Below are positions 18,639-26,892 of a DNA stretch of 64,000 nt, one piece after another (position 1 is the first letter of the stretch; every line of letters begins with the position of its first letter). The notes below the pieces were generated by a model that did no database searches, had not been told where the DNA came from, and saw only the letters and a program-made list of their open reading frames with translations. The position numbers were made by a program, and so were the translations under genes. This stretch comes from Planctomycetaceae bacterium. Its GTDB lineage: Bacteria > Planctomycetota > UBA1135 > GCA-002686595. The DNA lies in contig WYBT01000021.1 of assembly GCA_011525785.1 (NCBI GenBank), positions 124,001 to 188,000 of the forward strand. Reading direction: 5' to 3'.

Positions 18639-19214
18639 ATGGACCCCGCCCGCCGCGACGCGACGGTCTCCCTGCGCGAACTCGCCGCCGGCGACGCGCG
18701 CGCGGGCGACGAGCTGTTCGGCCTGGTCTACGCCGAGCTGCGCTCGCTCGCGGGCAGCTACCTGCGCGGCGGGGGCCCGCAGACGCTGCAGCCCACGGCG
18801 CTCGTGCACGAGGCCTACCTGCGCATGATCGATTCCGACGGCGGGTCGGGCTGGTCGAGCCGCGCGCACTTCGTGGGCGTCGCTGCCAAGGCCATGCGCA
18901 GCGTGCTGGTGGACCACGTGCGCGCCAAGCGGGCGCACAAGCGCGGCGGAGAGCTGGCGCGCGTGCCGCTCGACGAACTGGTGGAGCAACTGGAGCAGTC
19001 GGGCTCCGACCTGGTGTCGCTGGACGACGCGCTCTCGGCGCTCGCGGATCTCGATCCACAGCTCGCCAAGCTCGTGGAACTGCGCTTCTTCGGCGGGCTG
19101 TCGATCGACGAGACGGCCAAGGTGCTCGGCGTGTCGACCGCGACCGTCGAGCGCTCCTGGCGCACGGCGCGCCTGTGGCTGCGCGCGCGACTGGGCGAGG
19201 GCGCGCTGAGCTGA
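18639..19214 (+). CDS. ECF-type RNA polymerase sigma factor (planctomycete type)
   Basis: The 191-residue protein has sigma region 2 (ELFGLVYAELRSLAGSYLRG, then LQPTALVHEAYLRM and MRSVLVDHVRAKRAHKRGG) and region 4 with a helix-turn-helix (LVELRFFGGLSIDETAKVLGVSTATVERSW). The wording of both regions fits the short ECF group common in Planctomycetes and Acidobacteria, which is often encoded beside a Ser/Thr kinase. It directs RNA polymerase to its own promoter set. The ATG at 18639 is used; the frame is open to 18525 but that part lacks family similarity. The gene is convergent with the kinase-SUMF1 gene, with 27 bp between stops. No anti-sigma factor is adjacent, so control by phosphorylation is a reasonable inference. 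Confidence 0.9.
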   Translation: MDPARRDATVSLRELAAGDARAGDELFGLVYAELRSLAGSYLRGGGPQTLQPTALVHEAYLRMIDSDGGSGWSSRAHFVGVAAKAMRSVLVDHVRAKRAHKRGGELARVPLDELVEQLEQSGSDLVSLDDALSALADLDPQLAKLVELRFFGGLSIDETAKVLGVSTATVERSWRTARLWLRARLGEGALS

Positions 19215-19241
19215 GCAGCGTTGCGCTCGGCGCCGTACGAC

Positions 19242-21839
19242 TCAGCGCTCGATCGCCTTGACCGGCCGCAGGCCGATCTGCGGCGCCGCGATCTCCGGGC
19301 TCATCATCACGCGCTTGGCGCAGCGCAGGTCCGAGGCCCGGTTGCTGAATCCGCCGCCGCGCAACGGCCGGTTGAGCACGTAGCCGCTCGTGCGGCGACC
19401 GTCGCCCGGCTGCGCGGGCTTGGAGTAGTCGCCGAACACGTCGTCGCACCATTCGCCCACGTTGCCGAGCACGTCGTACAGCCCGAAGGCGTTGGCGCGA
19501 TAGCTGCCGACCGGCGCGTGGAACGCGAAGCCGTCGTCGAGTTCGGGCCAGTCGCTGATCTCGAGCCAGTCCTGACCGTGTTTGGCGGCCTGGCTGTCGG
19601 CGAGGTTCGCCGCGCCGCGCAGCGAGTCGCGCTCGGGGCCTGTCCACCACGCGCTGCGCGTCCCGGCGCGCGCCAGGTACTCCCACTGGGCTTCGGTGGG
19701 GAAGGCCAGGTTCGCGCGCCGCAGCCAGGCCGCGCCGACGTCCCAGTTGACGTTCTCGACGGGGTGCGCCGGCGTCGCGGGAACGCCGCGCGGCTCGTCG
19801 CGCTCGCGCGAGAGCACGGCCGGATTCGCGCCGGTGAGCGCCGCGTACTGGCCCTGCGTGAGCTCGAACTTCGAGGCGAAGAAGGCGTCGAGCGCGACGC
19901 GGTGTACGGGACCCTCTTCGGGTGAATGGCCGGGCTCGTCGGGCGGCGAGCCCATCTCGAATTCGCCGCCGGGCAGCAGCACGAGCACCAGCGACGAATC
20001 CTCGAGCACCTTGAAGCCGCCGCGTTCGTCGGGGACCGGCCGCGCGCCGCTCTGCGGGTGCCAGAACTCCCACAGGCCGCTCACTTCGTTCAGGCCCAGG
20101 GGCAACAGGCCGCGCTGCGCCGGCAGTTCGAGCCCGCGGTAGATCGGCAGCCGAGCGATCTCGTCGCGCGCCTCGAGCCACGCGCGCGCCGCCGCCGGGC
20201 TGTCGAGCGTCAGCTCGTCGACGCCTTCGGCGAACTCGAGGCGCGCGCGCATCTCGCGCAGGGTTCCGATCACGCGCGACTCGCCGTCGAGCAACGCCAG
20301 CCCGCCGAGCAGCTTGGAGAGCACCTCGTGCTCCCAGGCCTCCGCGGCCGTGTCGAACTTCCACTCGCCATCGACCTCGCGCCCCAGCGCGCGCACCTGC
20401 GCCAGCCGGGCTTCGTGCAGCGGCCGGCGCGCGAGCAGTGCTTCCGCCTGCCGCACCCAGCGCGCCATGTTCGGCGCGTGCTCGCGCGTCGCCGGCCAGT
20501 AGCGATCCACGTCCTGCCCCAGCGAGAGCAGGATGTGCACGTCCGACAGGCGCGTGACCTGTTCGGCGCGCTCGCGTGCGATCCACCACAGGCGACTCGA
20601 CACGATCAGGCCGGCGAGCAGCGCCGCCAGTCCCAGCGCGCCGGTGATGGCGAGCGCGCGATGGCGCTGAACGAGCTTGCGCGTCCGGTACAGCAGGCTG
20701 TCGCCGCGCGCGAGCACGGGCCAATCGGCGAGGTGGCGCTCGATGTCCTCCGCGAGGTGGCCTGCGGACGCGTAGCGACGCGCGGGCTCCTTGTGCAGCG
20801 CCTTGAGCACGATGCCGTCGAGATCGCCGCGCAGTCGCCGGCGCGCAAGTTCGGGCCGCGTGGCGCCCGAGCGCGAGGGATCGATCGCGTCGACCGCTTC
20901 GCTCGGCGGCTTGGGCGTCTGCTCGGCGATGCGCCGCGCGAGCTCGTGGAACGACGTGGTCTCGACCTCGTGCGGGCGCTTGCCGGTGAGCAGCTCGTAC
21001 AGCACCACGCCCAGCGAGTACACGTCGCTCGCGGTCGTCACCGGCTCGCCGCGCACTTGCTCGGGGCTCGCGTAGGCCGGCGTGAGCGCGTGCGCGCCGG
21101 TCTGGGTCGCAGTGCGATCGAAATCCTCGTCGAGCACCTTGGCCAGGCCGAAATCGAGCAGTTTGGGCTCGCCCTGCGCGTTGACGAGGATGTTGCCGGG
21201 CTTGAGGTCGCGGTGCACGACCAGGTGCTGGTGCGCGTACTGCACGGCCGCGCACACCTTGACGAACAGCTCGAGGCGCTCGCGGATCGAGAGGCGCTGC
21301 TCGTCGCACCAGCGGTCGATCGGCGCGCCCTCGACGTACTCCATCGCGATGTACGGCAGGCCCTCGTCGGTCACGCCGCCGTCGACCAGGTGCGCCACGC
21401 CCGGGTGTTCGAGCTGGGCGAGCACCTGGCGCTCGCGCCGGAAACGCTCGACCAGTTGCGGGCTGTCGACGCCCAGGCGCAGCAGCTTGACCGCCGCGCG
21501 CTGCTCGAAGTGCCCGTCGGCGCGCACCGCGAGGTACACCGCGCCCATGCCGCCCGCGCCGATCTTGCGCTCGAGCCGCCACGCGCCGACGCGCTCGCCG
21601 ACGCGCGCGGAGTCGTGCGGGCGCAACTCGCGCGCGGCAGCCGCGAAGCTCGCGGGCGGCTCGAGGTAGTCGCCCAGCTCGTCGTCCTGCGCGAGCAGCG
21701 CCAGCACATCCGCCGCCAGCGCCGCGTCGCCCGCTGCGCGCTCGCGCACGAAGCTCTCGCGGCGCGCGGGCGGCTCGAGCTGCGCGGCCTCGAGCAGCTC
21801 GCGCAGCTTCTGCCAGCGTTCGCGTTGGGCGGTGTCCAT
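19242..21839 (-). CDS. Ser/Thr protein kinase with transmembrane helix and SUMF1-like domain
   Basis: The 865-residue protein has an N-terminal helical region (1-80), a Hanks-type kinase domain with glycine loop GAGGMGAVY (94-102), Lys 118, HRDLKPGN (209-216), DFG (229-231) and SPE (258-260), one membrane helix at about 393-414, a helical stretch, and a formylglycine-generating-enzyme-like domain at about 620-862 (GGEFEMGSPPDEPGHSPEEGP, GNVGEWC, RPLRGGGFSNRASDLRCAKR). The two active-site cysteines of true formylglycine-generating enzymes are not present in that last motif, so the domain is probably a sensor or binding module. The kinase faces the cytoplasm and the SUMF1-like domain the outside. 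It is convergent with the ECF sigma gene, a known planctomycete pairing, suggesting sigma-factor phosphorylation (inference). Confidence 0.92.
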   Translation of the reverse strand: MDTAQRERWQKLRELLEAAQLEPPARRESFVRERAAGDAALAADVLALLAQDDELGDYLEPPASFAAAARELRPHDSARVGERVGAWRLERKIGAGGMGAVYLAVRADGHFEQRAAVKLLRLGVDSPQLVERFRRERQVLAQLEHPGVAHLVDGGVTDEGLPYIAMEYVEGAPIDRWCDEQRLSIRERLELFVKVCAAVQYAHQHLVVHRDLKPGNILVNAQGEPKLLDFGLAKVLDEDFDRTATQTGAHALTPAYASPEQVRGEPVTTASDVYSLGVVLYELLTGKRPHEVETTSFHELARRIAEQTPKPPSEAVDAIDPSRSGATRPELARRRLRGDLDGIVLKALHKEPARRYASAGHLAEDIERHLADWPVLARGDSLLYRTRKLVQRHRALAITGALGLAALLAGLIVSSRLWWIARERAEQVTRLSDVHILLSLGQDVDRYWPATREHAPNMARWVRQAEALLARRPLHEARLAQVRALGREVDGEWKFDTAAEAWEHEVLSKLLGGLALLDGESRVIGTLREMRARLEFAEGVDELTLDSPAAARAWLEARDEIARLPIYRGLELPAQRGLLPLGLNEVSGLWEFWHPQSGARPVPDERGGFKVLEDSSLVLVLLPGGEFEMGSPPDEPGHSPEEGPVHRVALDAFFASKFELTQGQYAALTGANPAVLSRERDEPRGVPATPAHPVENVNWDVGAAWLRRANLAFPTEAQWEYLARAGTRSAWWTGPERDSLRGAANLADSQAAKHGQDWLEISDWPELDDGFAFHAPVGSYRANAFGLYDVLGNVGEWCDDVFGDYSKPAQPGDGRRTSGYVLNRPLRGGGFSNRASDLRCAKRVMMSPEIAAPQIGLRPVKAIER

Positions 21840-21876
21840 GTCCGGCGGGCTCGCGCCTCGCAGGTTAGCTCGGCGC

Positions 21877-22437
21877 TCAGCGCGCCGCCGCCGGCGGAAG
21901 CGGCTCGGGAACCTTGTTCGAAACCGCGGGGATGCTCTGCAGGTACGCGAACACGTTGCGCAGGTCCTCGTCGGTGAGCGTGGCGACGAACTGCACCGGC
22001 ATGGGCGGCAGGATCGGACGCCCGCGGCCCAGGTGGCGACCGCTGCGGATCGTGGCGATGAAGTCCTCGGCGGTCCACGCGCCCAGGCCGGTCTCCTTGT
22101 CCGGCGTGAGGTTCGCCGTGAAGCTCACGCCCCACGGGCCGGACCAGGCGGTCATGGTGTTCGAAGCCGCGGCCATCCAGCCCTCGGGCAGCTTCGGCGC
22201 TGGCGGCGCGGCGACGTCGGACGGGTGGCCCGAGAGCATGCGCGAGAAGTCCGGCTCGGGGCCGTTCGGGCCCATGGCCCAGGGCGTGTGGCAGTCGTTG
22301 CAGCTGCCGAACTTGACGAGGTACTCGCCGCGCGCGACGTCGGGCTTGGGTGCGCTGGCGGCGCGCGAGCGCTCGAACGAGAAGGCCGCGACGGCCACGG
22401 CGGCGAGGGCCAGAACGGACAGGCTCTTGATCAACAT
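21877..22437 (-). CDS. Exported monoheme cytochrome c
   Basis: The 186-residue protein has an N-terminal signal or anchor (MLIKSLSVLALAAVAVAAFS) and one heme-binding motif, CNDCH (46-50). Further conserved features are GEYLVKFGSCNDC, GVSFTANLTPDKETGLGAWT and ILPPMPVQFVATLTDEDLRNVFAYLQS. These match c-type cytochromes found as electron-transfer subunits or partners of periplasmic dehydrogenases; the probable axial Met lies in the PPMP segment. It lies 50 nt downstream of the diheme cytochrome gene on the same strand, so the two are probably one operon working in the same electron chain outside the cytoplasmic membrane. Confidence 0.85.
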   Translation of the reverse strand: MLIKSLSVLALAAVAVAAFSFERSRAASAPKPDVARGEYLVKFGSCNDCHTPWAMGPNGPEPDFSRMLSGHPSDVAAPPAPKLPEGWMAAASNTMTAWSGPWGVSFTANLTPDKETGLGAWTAEDFIATIRSGRHLGRGRPILPPMPVQFVATLTDEDLRNVFAYLQSIPAVSNKVPEPLPPAAAR

Positions 22438-22487
22438 GGTCAGGCTCCGAGGTTGGAGGTGGTGGAAGTAGCGGGGAGTCGAGCGCC

Positions 22488-23690
22488 TCAGCGGCGCGCG
22501 GTTCGGTGGGCTGCGAGTGCGGGCGCGGCGGGGTCCGCGGCGATCCACTCGCGCAGGAGCTCGAGCGCTGCCTCGTCGACTTTCGCGCTGCCGAGCGCGG
22601 GCATGGCGAGCAGCGGATCGCGCGTCGACATGCGCTGGATCAGCAAGCTCTCGTGCGGCGCGCCCGGTGCGATGCGAAGTTCGGGCGTGTTCGCGGAGCG
22701 ATAGCGCGCCGGTGCGCCGACGGCGGTGCTCGCGACGCGCGAGCCGTGCTCGAGCGAGTAGGCGAGGTCGAGTCCGAGCTGCGCCAGCGGCCCGCTCGAG
22801 TTGTGGCAGCCGCCGCAGTTGCCGTGCAGGTAGCCGAGCGCTGCGCGTTCCTGCGGCGAGCGCGCGGCGATGCGCGGCAGGCGCGCGCTGAGCGTGTCGG
22901 GCAGGTTGCGAACCAGGCCGCGCGAGATCAGGTCGTCGAGGTCGATGAGCTCGGGCGACGGGGCCTGTGCATGCGGCGCGAGTGGATCGCGATCTCCCGA
23001 CAGTTGGAGGCCGGAAAATCCCAGCACGGGCGTCGCCGAGGCCGCGTGGCAGGCGAGACAGTCCATGCGTCCGGGAATGTCGTGGCGCGCGCCGCCGTCG
23101 AGGAGGTAGGCGTTCCGCAGGCCGTACTCGGGCGCGAGCGTCGCCTGACTCTCCTCGGGGCTCCACACGTAGGTCGCGTAGAGCCACTCGCCGTCGGCGC
23201 CGAGCTCCATGTAGCGCGTCTCGACGCGGCGTTCGAAGGCGAACTCCTTCCACAGCTTCGTGCCGACCGGAAAGCGCCAGGCGTCGGCGTCGCTCGCGTC
23301 GATCGACTCGCCCGGCGGCAGCCAGATCCAGCGGCGCTTCGCCGCGCCGTCGGTCCACAGCGGGTACTGCGGCGCGAACTCGAAGGCGTCCGCGCGCACC
23401 GTCAGGCTCGCCGCATCGGAGTACAGCCCCGTCTCGGCCAGTGTGGCGGGCGCGCGCAGCGGCGCGGGGGCGCTGGCGGACTCTGCTCGCGACTCGTCGC
23501 CGGCGAGGTGCGGCGCACGCAGCGCGATCCAGGCCGGCGTTCCGAGCGTGACGATCGCTGCGGCGAGCGCAGCGGCGATGCGAGCTGTTTCCGCGGCGGC
23601 AGCGGGGCCTGCGGGGCGGCTCTCAGCGCGGGCTGCGTGGCTGACGCTCTGGCTGGCGCTGCGCGCCTCGATCGAGTTGTGGTCGTGCAT
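22488..23690 (-). CDS. SO2930-type diheme c-type cytochrome
   Basis: The 400-residue protein has an N-terminal membrane segment (about 37-57) and then the conserved block LAETGLYSDAASLTVRADAF, APQYPLWTDGAAKRRWIWLP and FPVGTKLWKEFAF, the pattern of the SO2930/HNE_0200 family. Two heme motifs are present, CLACH (211-215) and CGGCH (292-296). The family is periplasmic and often encoded with a partner of unknown function; its redox partner is not established. The ATG at 23690 was chosen because GGAGG lies 7 nt before it; a GTG eight codons earlier is possible. The monoheme cytochrome follows 50 nt downstream. Confidence 0.85.
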   Translation of the reverse strand: MHDHNSIEARSASQSVSHAARAESRPAGPAAAAETARIAAALAAAIVTLGTPAWIALRAPHLAGDESRAESASAPAPLRAPATLAETGLYSDAASLTVRADAFEFAPQYPLWTDGAAKRRWIWLPPGESIDASDADAWRFPVGTKLWKEFAFERRVETRYMELGADGEWLYATYVWSPEESQATLAPEYGLRNAYLLDGGARHDIPGRMDCLACHAASATPVLGFSGLQLSGDRDPLAPHAQAPSPELIDLDDLISRGLVRNLPDTLSARLPRIAARSPQERAALGYLHGNCGGCHNSSGPLAQLGLDLAYSLEHGSRVASTAVGAPARYRSANTPELRIAPGAPHESLLIQRMSTRDPLLAMPALGSAKVDEAALELLREWIAADPAAPALAAHRTARR

Positions 23691-23864
23691 GGCTCGGCCT
23701 CCGTGCCCGTACACGCAGGAGCGCCGCCCGCTCCATCAGCAAAAAGTCGCCGAAAACGCGCATCCCAGTCCGCCAGCGCGGCTTGCGCGCGCCGCCGGGG
23801 CCGCCGGCGTGGCCCTGCACGGCCGCTTCATGCGACACTGCGCAGTTCGCACGCCTGCCACGAG

Positions 23865-25700
23865 ATGTCCATGACCGATACGCCGCCTCAATCCGCCTTC
23901 GCCGCCCTCGGCCTCGCTCCCCAGCTCCTCAGCGCGCTCAGCACGCTCGGCTACGAGGAGCCCACGCCCATCCAGCGCGAGGCCATTCCGCTGCTCTTGG
24001 GAGGTCGCGACCTGCTCGGGCAAGCGGCGACCGGCACGGGCAAGACCGCGGCCTTCGCGCTGCCGCTGCTGCAACGCGTGGCGTCGATCGAGCCCAAGCC
24101 CAACCACCCGCTGGCGCTGGTGCTCGTGCCGACGCGCGAGCTGGCGATGCAGGTCGCCGAGGCGGTGCACAAGTACGGCAAGGAGCAGCGCGTCTACGTG
24201 CTGCCGATCTACGGAGGCCAATCCTTCGGCCAGCAGCTGCGCGCGCTCGACCGCGGCGTGTCGGTCGTGGTCGCGACGCCCGGCCGCGCGCTCGACCACC
24301 TCGAGCGCAAGACGCTGGTCCTCGACGACTTGAAGGTGGTCGTGCTCGACGAGGCCGACGAGATGCTCGACATGGGCTTCGCCGAAGACCTCGAGGCGAT
24401 TCTCGAGCGCACGCCCAAGGAGAAGCAGACCGCGCTGTTCTCGGCCACGCTGCCGCCGCGCATCCTCGACATCGCCGAGCGCGTGCTCTCGAACCCCGCG
24501 CGCATCTCGATCGAGCGCGAACGGCCGGCCGAGGGCGAGCTGCCGCGCGTGAAGCAGGTCGCGTACGTCGTGCGCCGCCAGCAGAAGGCCGCGGCGCTGG
24601 CGCGCGTGCTCGACATCGAGACGCCGACCTCGGCCATCGTGTTCTGCCGCACGCGCATCGAGGTCGACGAGCTCACCGAAGCGATGAACGCGCACGGCTA
24701 CCGCGCCGAAGCGCTGCACGGCGGCTTCAGCCAGGACCACCGCGACCGCGTGATGAAGCGCTTCCGCGGCGAGAAGGCCGACCTGTTGATCGCCACCGAC
24801 GTCGCCGCGCGCGGCCTCGACATCCAGCACGTCAGCCACGTCGTGAACTTCGACGTGCCCTCCGAGCCCGAGTCCTACGTGCACCGCATCGGCCGCACGG
24901 GCCGCGCGGGCCGCGACGGCGTCGCCATCACCTTCGTCGAGCCGCGCGAGCACCGCTTGCTGCGCAACATCCAGCGCGCGACGGGCCTGACCATCGAGGT
25001 CGCGACGATCCCCACGGTCGAGGACCTGCGCCGCCAGCGCCTGGCGGTGACCAAGGCCAACCTGCGCGAGGCGCTCATCGCTGGCGAGCTCGATTCGTTC
25101 CGTCCGGTGATCGAGGAGCTCTCGGCCGAGTCCGATCCGCTCGACGTCGCCGCCGCGGCGCTCAAGCTGTTCCACGAAGCGTCGCGGCGCGAGTCGAGTG
25201 CGCGCGCCGAGGAGGAGGACCTCACGGTCGAGTTCCCGCAGGGTCGCGACTCGCGCGGGCCGCGCGATTTCCGCGAGGGACGTGGAGGCTTCGATCGCGG
25301 GCCGCGCGGCGGCGGCTTCGAGCGAGGTCCGCGAGAGGGCTTCGACAGCGGCCCGCGCGAAGGTTTCGACAGCGGTCCCCGCGACGCAGACCGTGGCCCG
25401 CGCGACGGCGACCGAGGTCCGCGCCGCGATGCGCCGCGCCGCGGCCGTCGGCCCGAGTGGGACACCGCGCGCCTGTTCGTCGGCGTCGGCCGCCTCGACG
25501 GCCTGCGCCCCGGCGACCTCGTGGGTGCGATCGCCAACGAAACCGGCCTGCCCGGCCACGCCATCGGCGCGATCGAGATCGCCGATCGCTTCGCTCTCGT
25601 CGAAGTGCCCGCCGAGGTCGCGAACACCGTGATCGACGCCTTGCGCGGCACCAAGATCCGCGGCCGCCGCCCGAACGTGCGCTTCGACCGCGAGACCTGA
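23865..25700 (+). CDS. DEAD-box RNA helicase of the CsdA/DeaD type
   Basis: The 611-residue protein has motif I AATGTGKT (54-61), PTRELAMQ (89-96), DEAD (162-165), SAT (193-195), ATDVAARGLDIQ and [10 protein letters not shown]. After the core comes a charged segment. Then follows a low-complexity Arg/Gly/Asp repeat with GPREGFDSGPREGFDSGPRD-type units (about 25255-25450). The last 75 residues form a DbpA-like RNA-binding domain (LFVGVGRLDGLRPGDLVGAI, IRGRRPNVRF). This order fits DeaD/CsdA proteins, which help ribosome assembly and RNA decay, especially in the cold. The start is the ATG at 23865 or the one six bases later; the longer open frame upstream is a shadow of the cytochrome gene. A half-copy of the palindromic repeat lies 14 nt past the stop. 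Confidence 0.92.
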   Translation: MSMTDTPPQSAFAALGLAPQLLSALSTLGYEEPTPIQREAIPLLLGGRDLLGQAATGTGKTAAFALPLLQRVASIEPKPNHPLALVLVPTRELAMQVAEAVHKYGKEQRVYVLPIYGGQSFGQQLRALDRGVSVVVATPGRALDHLERKTLVLDDLKVVVLDEADEMLDMGFAEDLEAILERTPKEKQTALFSATLPPRILDIAERVLSNPARISIERERPAEGELPRVKQVAYVVRRQQKAAALARVLDIETPTSAIVFCRTRIEVDELTEAMNAHGYRAEALHGGFSQDHRDRVMKRFRGEKADLLIATDVAARGLDIQHVSHVVNFDVPSEPESYVHRIGRTGRAGRDGVAITFVEPREHRLLRNIQRATGLTIEVATIPTVEDLRRQRLAVTKANLREALIAGELDSFRPVIEELSAESDPLDVAAAALKLFHEASRRESSARAEEEDLTVEFPQGRDSRGPRDFREGRGGFDRGPRGGGFERGPREGFDSGPREGFDSGPRDADRGPRDGDRGPRRDAPRRGRRPEWDTARLFVGVGRLDGLRPGDLVGAIANETGLPGHAIGAIEIADRFALVEVPAEVANTVIDALRGTKIRGRRPNVRFDRET

Positions 25701-25714
25701 TACGCGGCCAAGCT

Positions 25715-25726
25715 CCGTACAACCAA
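25715..25726. repeat. Half-site of the 105-bp palindromic repeat
   Basis: CCGTACAACCAA here is identical to the outer 12 nt of the right arm of copies A, B and C. No opposite arm follows. It lies 14 nt downstream of a DEAD-box gene, the same setting as copy A. It may be the remnant of a deleted copy; a chance match of 12 nt in 64 kb is unlikely but possible. Confidence 0.5.
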
Positions 25727-25766
25727 CGACTACTCGCGGAGCGCATTCTCGGGACGAGGCGACACA

Positions 25767-26642
25767 CTAGTTGTCTCTCTGCGCGCGGAGCTCGACCGAA
25801 CATCCGAGCGCGTTGAGCTCTGCTAGCTCGTCCACCCCGTCGCCGTCGAGGTCGCCGAGCCGCACCGTGGACGTATTCTCAGGATCACGCCAAGTCGCGT
25901 CCGAGACGACCGCGCCCGTGGCGCCCGAAATGAGCTTCGGGCCATCGAGCCAGGTGATGAAGTCGCGAGTACCGTCGCCGTCGCGATCACCGGTGACCGT
26001 GATTGCCCGCGGATCGTCGGGTGTGTGCACCAAATAGAGCCGCTCTCCCGTTCGTGTCGAGTGGGCGGCAATCACGTTCGCGCCCATCCAACTCGAACCG
26101 ATCAGGAGGTCGCCGATGTCGTCGCCGTCGAGATCATCCGTGACGGCCAGCAGCCTCCCGAACGTTGCACGCGTGACCTCCACAGCCGACTGCAGGAATG
26201 CCCCGTTCATTCCGCTGACGATCCACACGCCGTACGGCGGCTCGTTTCCGTCCAGCGGAGTCCAGGAGGGATCTGCGACCGCGAAGTCGCGCAGACCGTC
26301 GCCGTCGACATCGCCGAGCGTCAGGACGGCATGCCCGAACGAGCAGCCGACACTCCCTCGGTGCCCCGGGCACCACACTTCGTAGTGAACTCTGCCGCTG
26401 GTCGGGCAGACCACAACCACCCCTTTCGCGCCGACCCCGTTCCCCGCGCCGCCGACCGCAAGCTCGCGGACGCCGTCGCCGTCCAGGTCATCGAGAGCCG
26501 CGACCGACGTGGCGCCCGGAATATCCAATCCACAGGGCCAGGCTTTTGCGTCCTTCACGCCGCCGAGATCCGTGCGCGGAAGTTCAACCGCTCGGCACGC
26601 TGCGAGAGCAAATAACACGGCGAACGTCGGGATCCGCTGCAT
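25767..26642 (-). CDS. FG-GAP repeat lipoprotein
   Basis: The 291-residue protein begins with a lipoprotein signal (MQRIPTFAVLFALAAC, Cys 16). It contains about six FG-GAP/VCBS-type calcium-binding repeats, recognisable by DLDGDGVRELAVGG, DVDGDGLRDFAVAD, DLDGDDIGDLLIGS, DRDGDGTRDFITW and DLDGDGVDELAEL. Such repeats fold as an integrin-alpha-like propeller and bind Ca2+. The protein is probably attached to a membrane on the outer side; its ligand is unknown. It lacks the shared C-terminal domain, consistent with lipid anchoring instead. By eye its base composition is slightly less GC-rich than that of its neighbours. Copy B of the repeat lies 135 nt upstream. Confidence 0.8.
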   Translation of the reverse strand: MQRIPTFAVLFALAACRAVELPRTDLGGVKDAKAWPCGLDIPGATSVAALDDLDGDGVRELAVGGAGNGVGAKGVVVVCPTSGRVHYEVWCPGHRGSVGCSFGHAVLTLGDVDGDGLRDFAVADPSWTPLDGNEPPYGVWIVSGMNGAFLQSAVEVTRATFGRLLAVTDDLDGDDIGDLLIGSSWMGANVIAAHSTRTGERLYLVHTPDDPRAITVTGDRDGDGTRDFITWLDGPKLISGATGAVVSDATWRDPENTSTVRLGDLDGDGVDELAELNALGCSVELRAQRDN

Positions 26643-26777
26643 GTGCCCGACGCTACTTCGGATCGAGCACTCGCGACAGCCGCCGCGGAGCCATCGAACG
26701 CGCGCGCGGAGCGAGCAGCGTCGCGCCAGTGCGCCGCACCGGGGGCGAAGCGTCGAACGGAGCCCGGGCAAAGCGGG

Positions 26778-26882
26778 TTGGTTGTACGGTGCCAGAGCAA
26801 TCTGTCCCACGCCGCTGCTGCGTTCGGGAAGCCCGTTGCGTTGCGCGGCGCGGGACAGATTGCTCTGGCACCGTACAACCAA
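26778..26882. repeat. 105-bp palindromic repeat, copy B
   Basis: Arms 26778-26815 and 26845-26882 (38 nt each) pair at 37 of 38 positions around a 29-nt centre containing GCGTTCGGGAAGCCCGTTGC. The outer ends are TTGGTTGTAC and GTACAACCAA. From position 4 the left arm is identical to that of copy C. It lies 10 nt past the stop of the minus-strand gene that ends at 26893 and upstream of the FG-GAP lipoprotein gene. No target-site duplication is visible at its ends. Confidence 0.95.
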
Positions 26883-26892
26883 CGCTGCTCGC

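Noticed and set aside
19242-21839. SUMF1-like domain as the sulfatase-maturing enzyme
   Set aside because: The two cysteines needed for formylglycine formation are absent from the C-terminal motif, and the domain is fused to a kinase as in many planctomycete receptors.
22506-23864. Upstream extension of the second DEAD-box gene
   Set aside because: It is antisense to the cytochrome genes and lacks helicase similarity; the core starts just after 23865.
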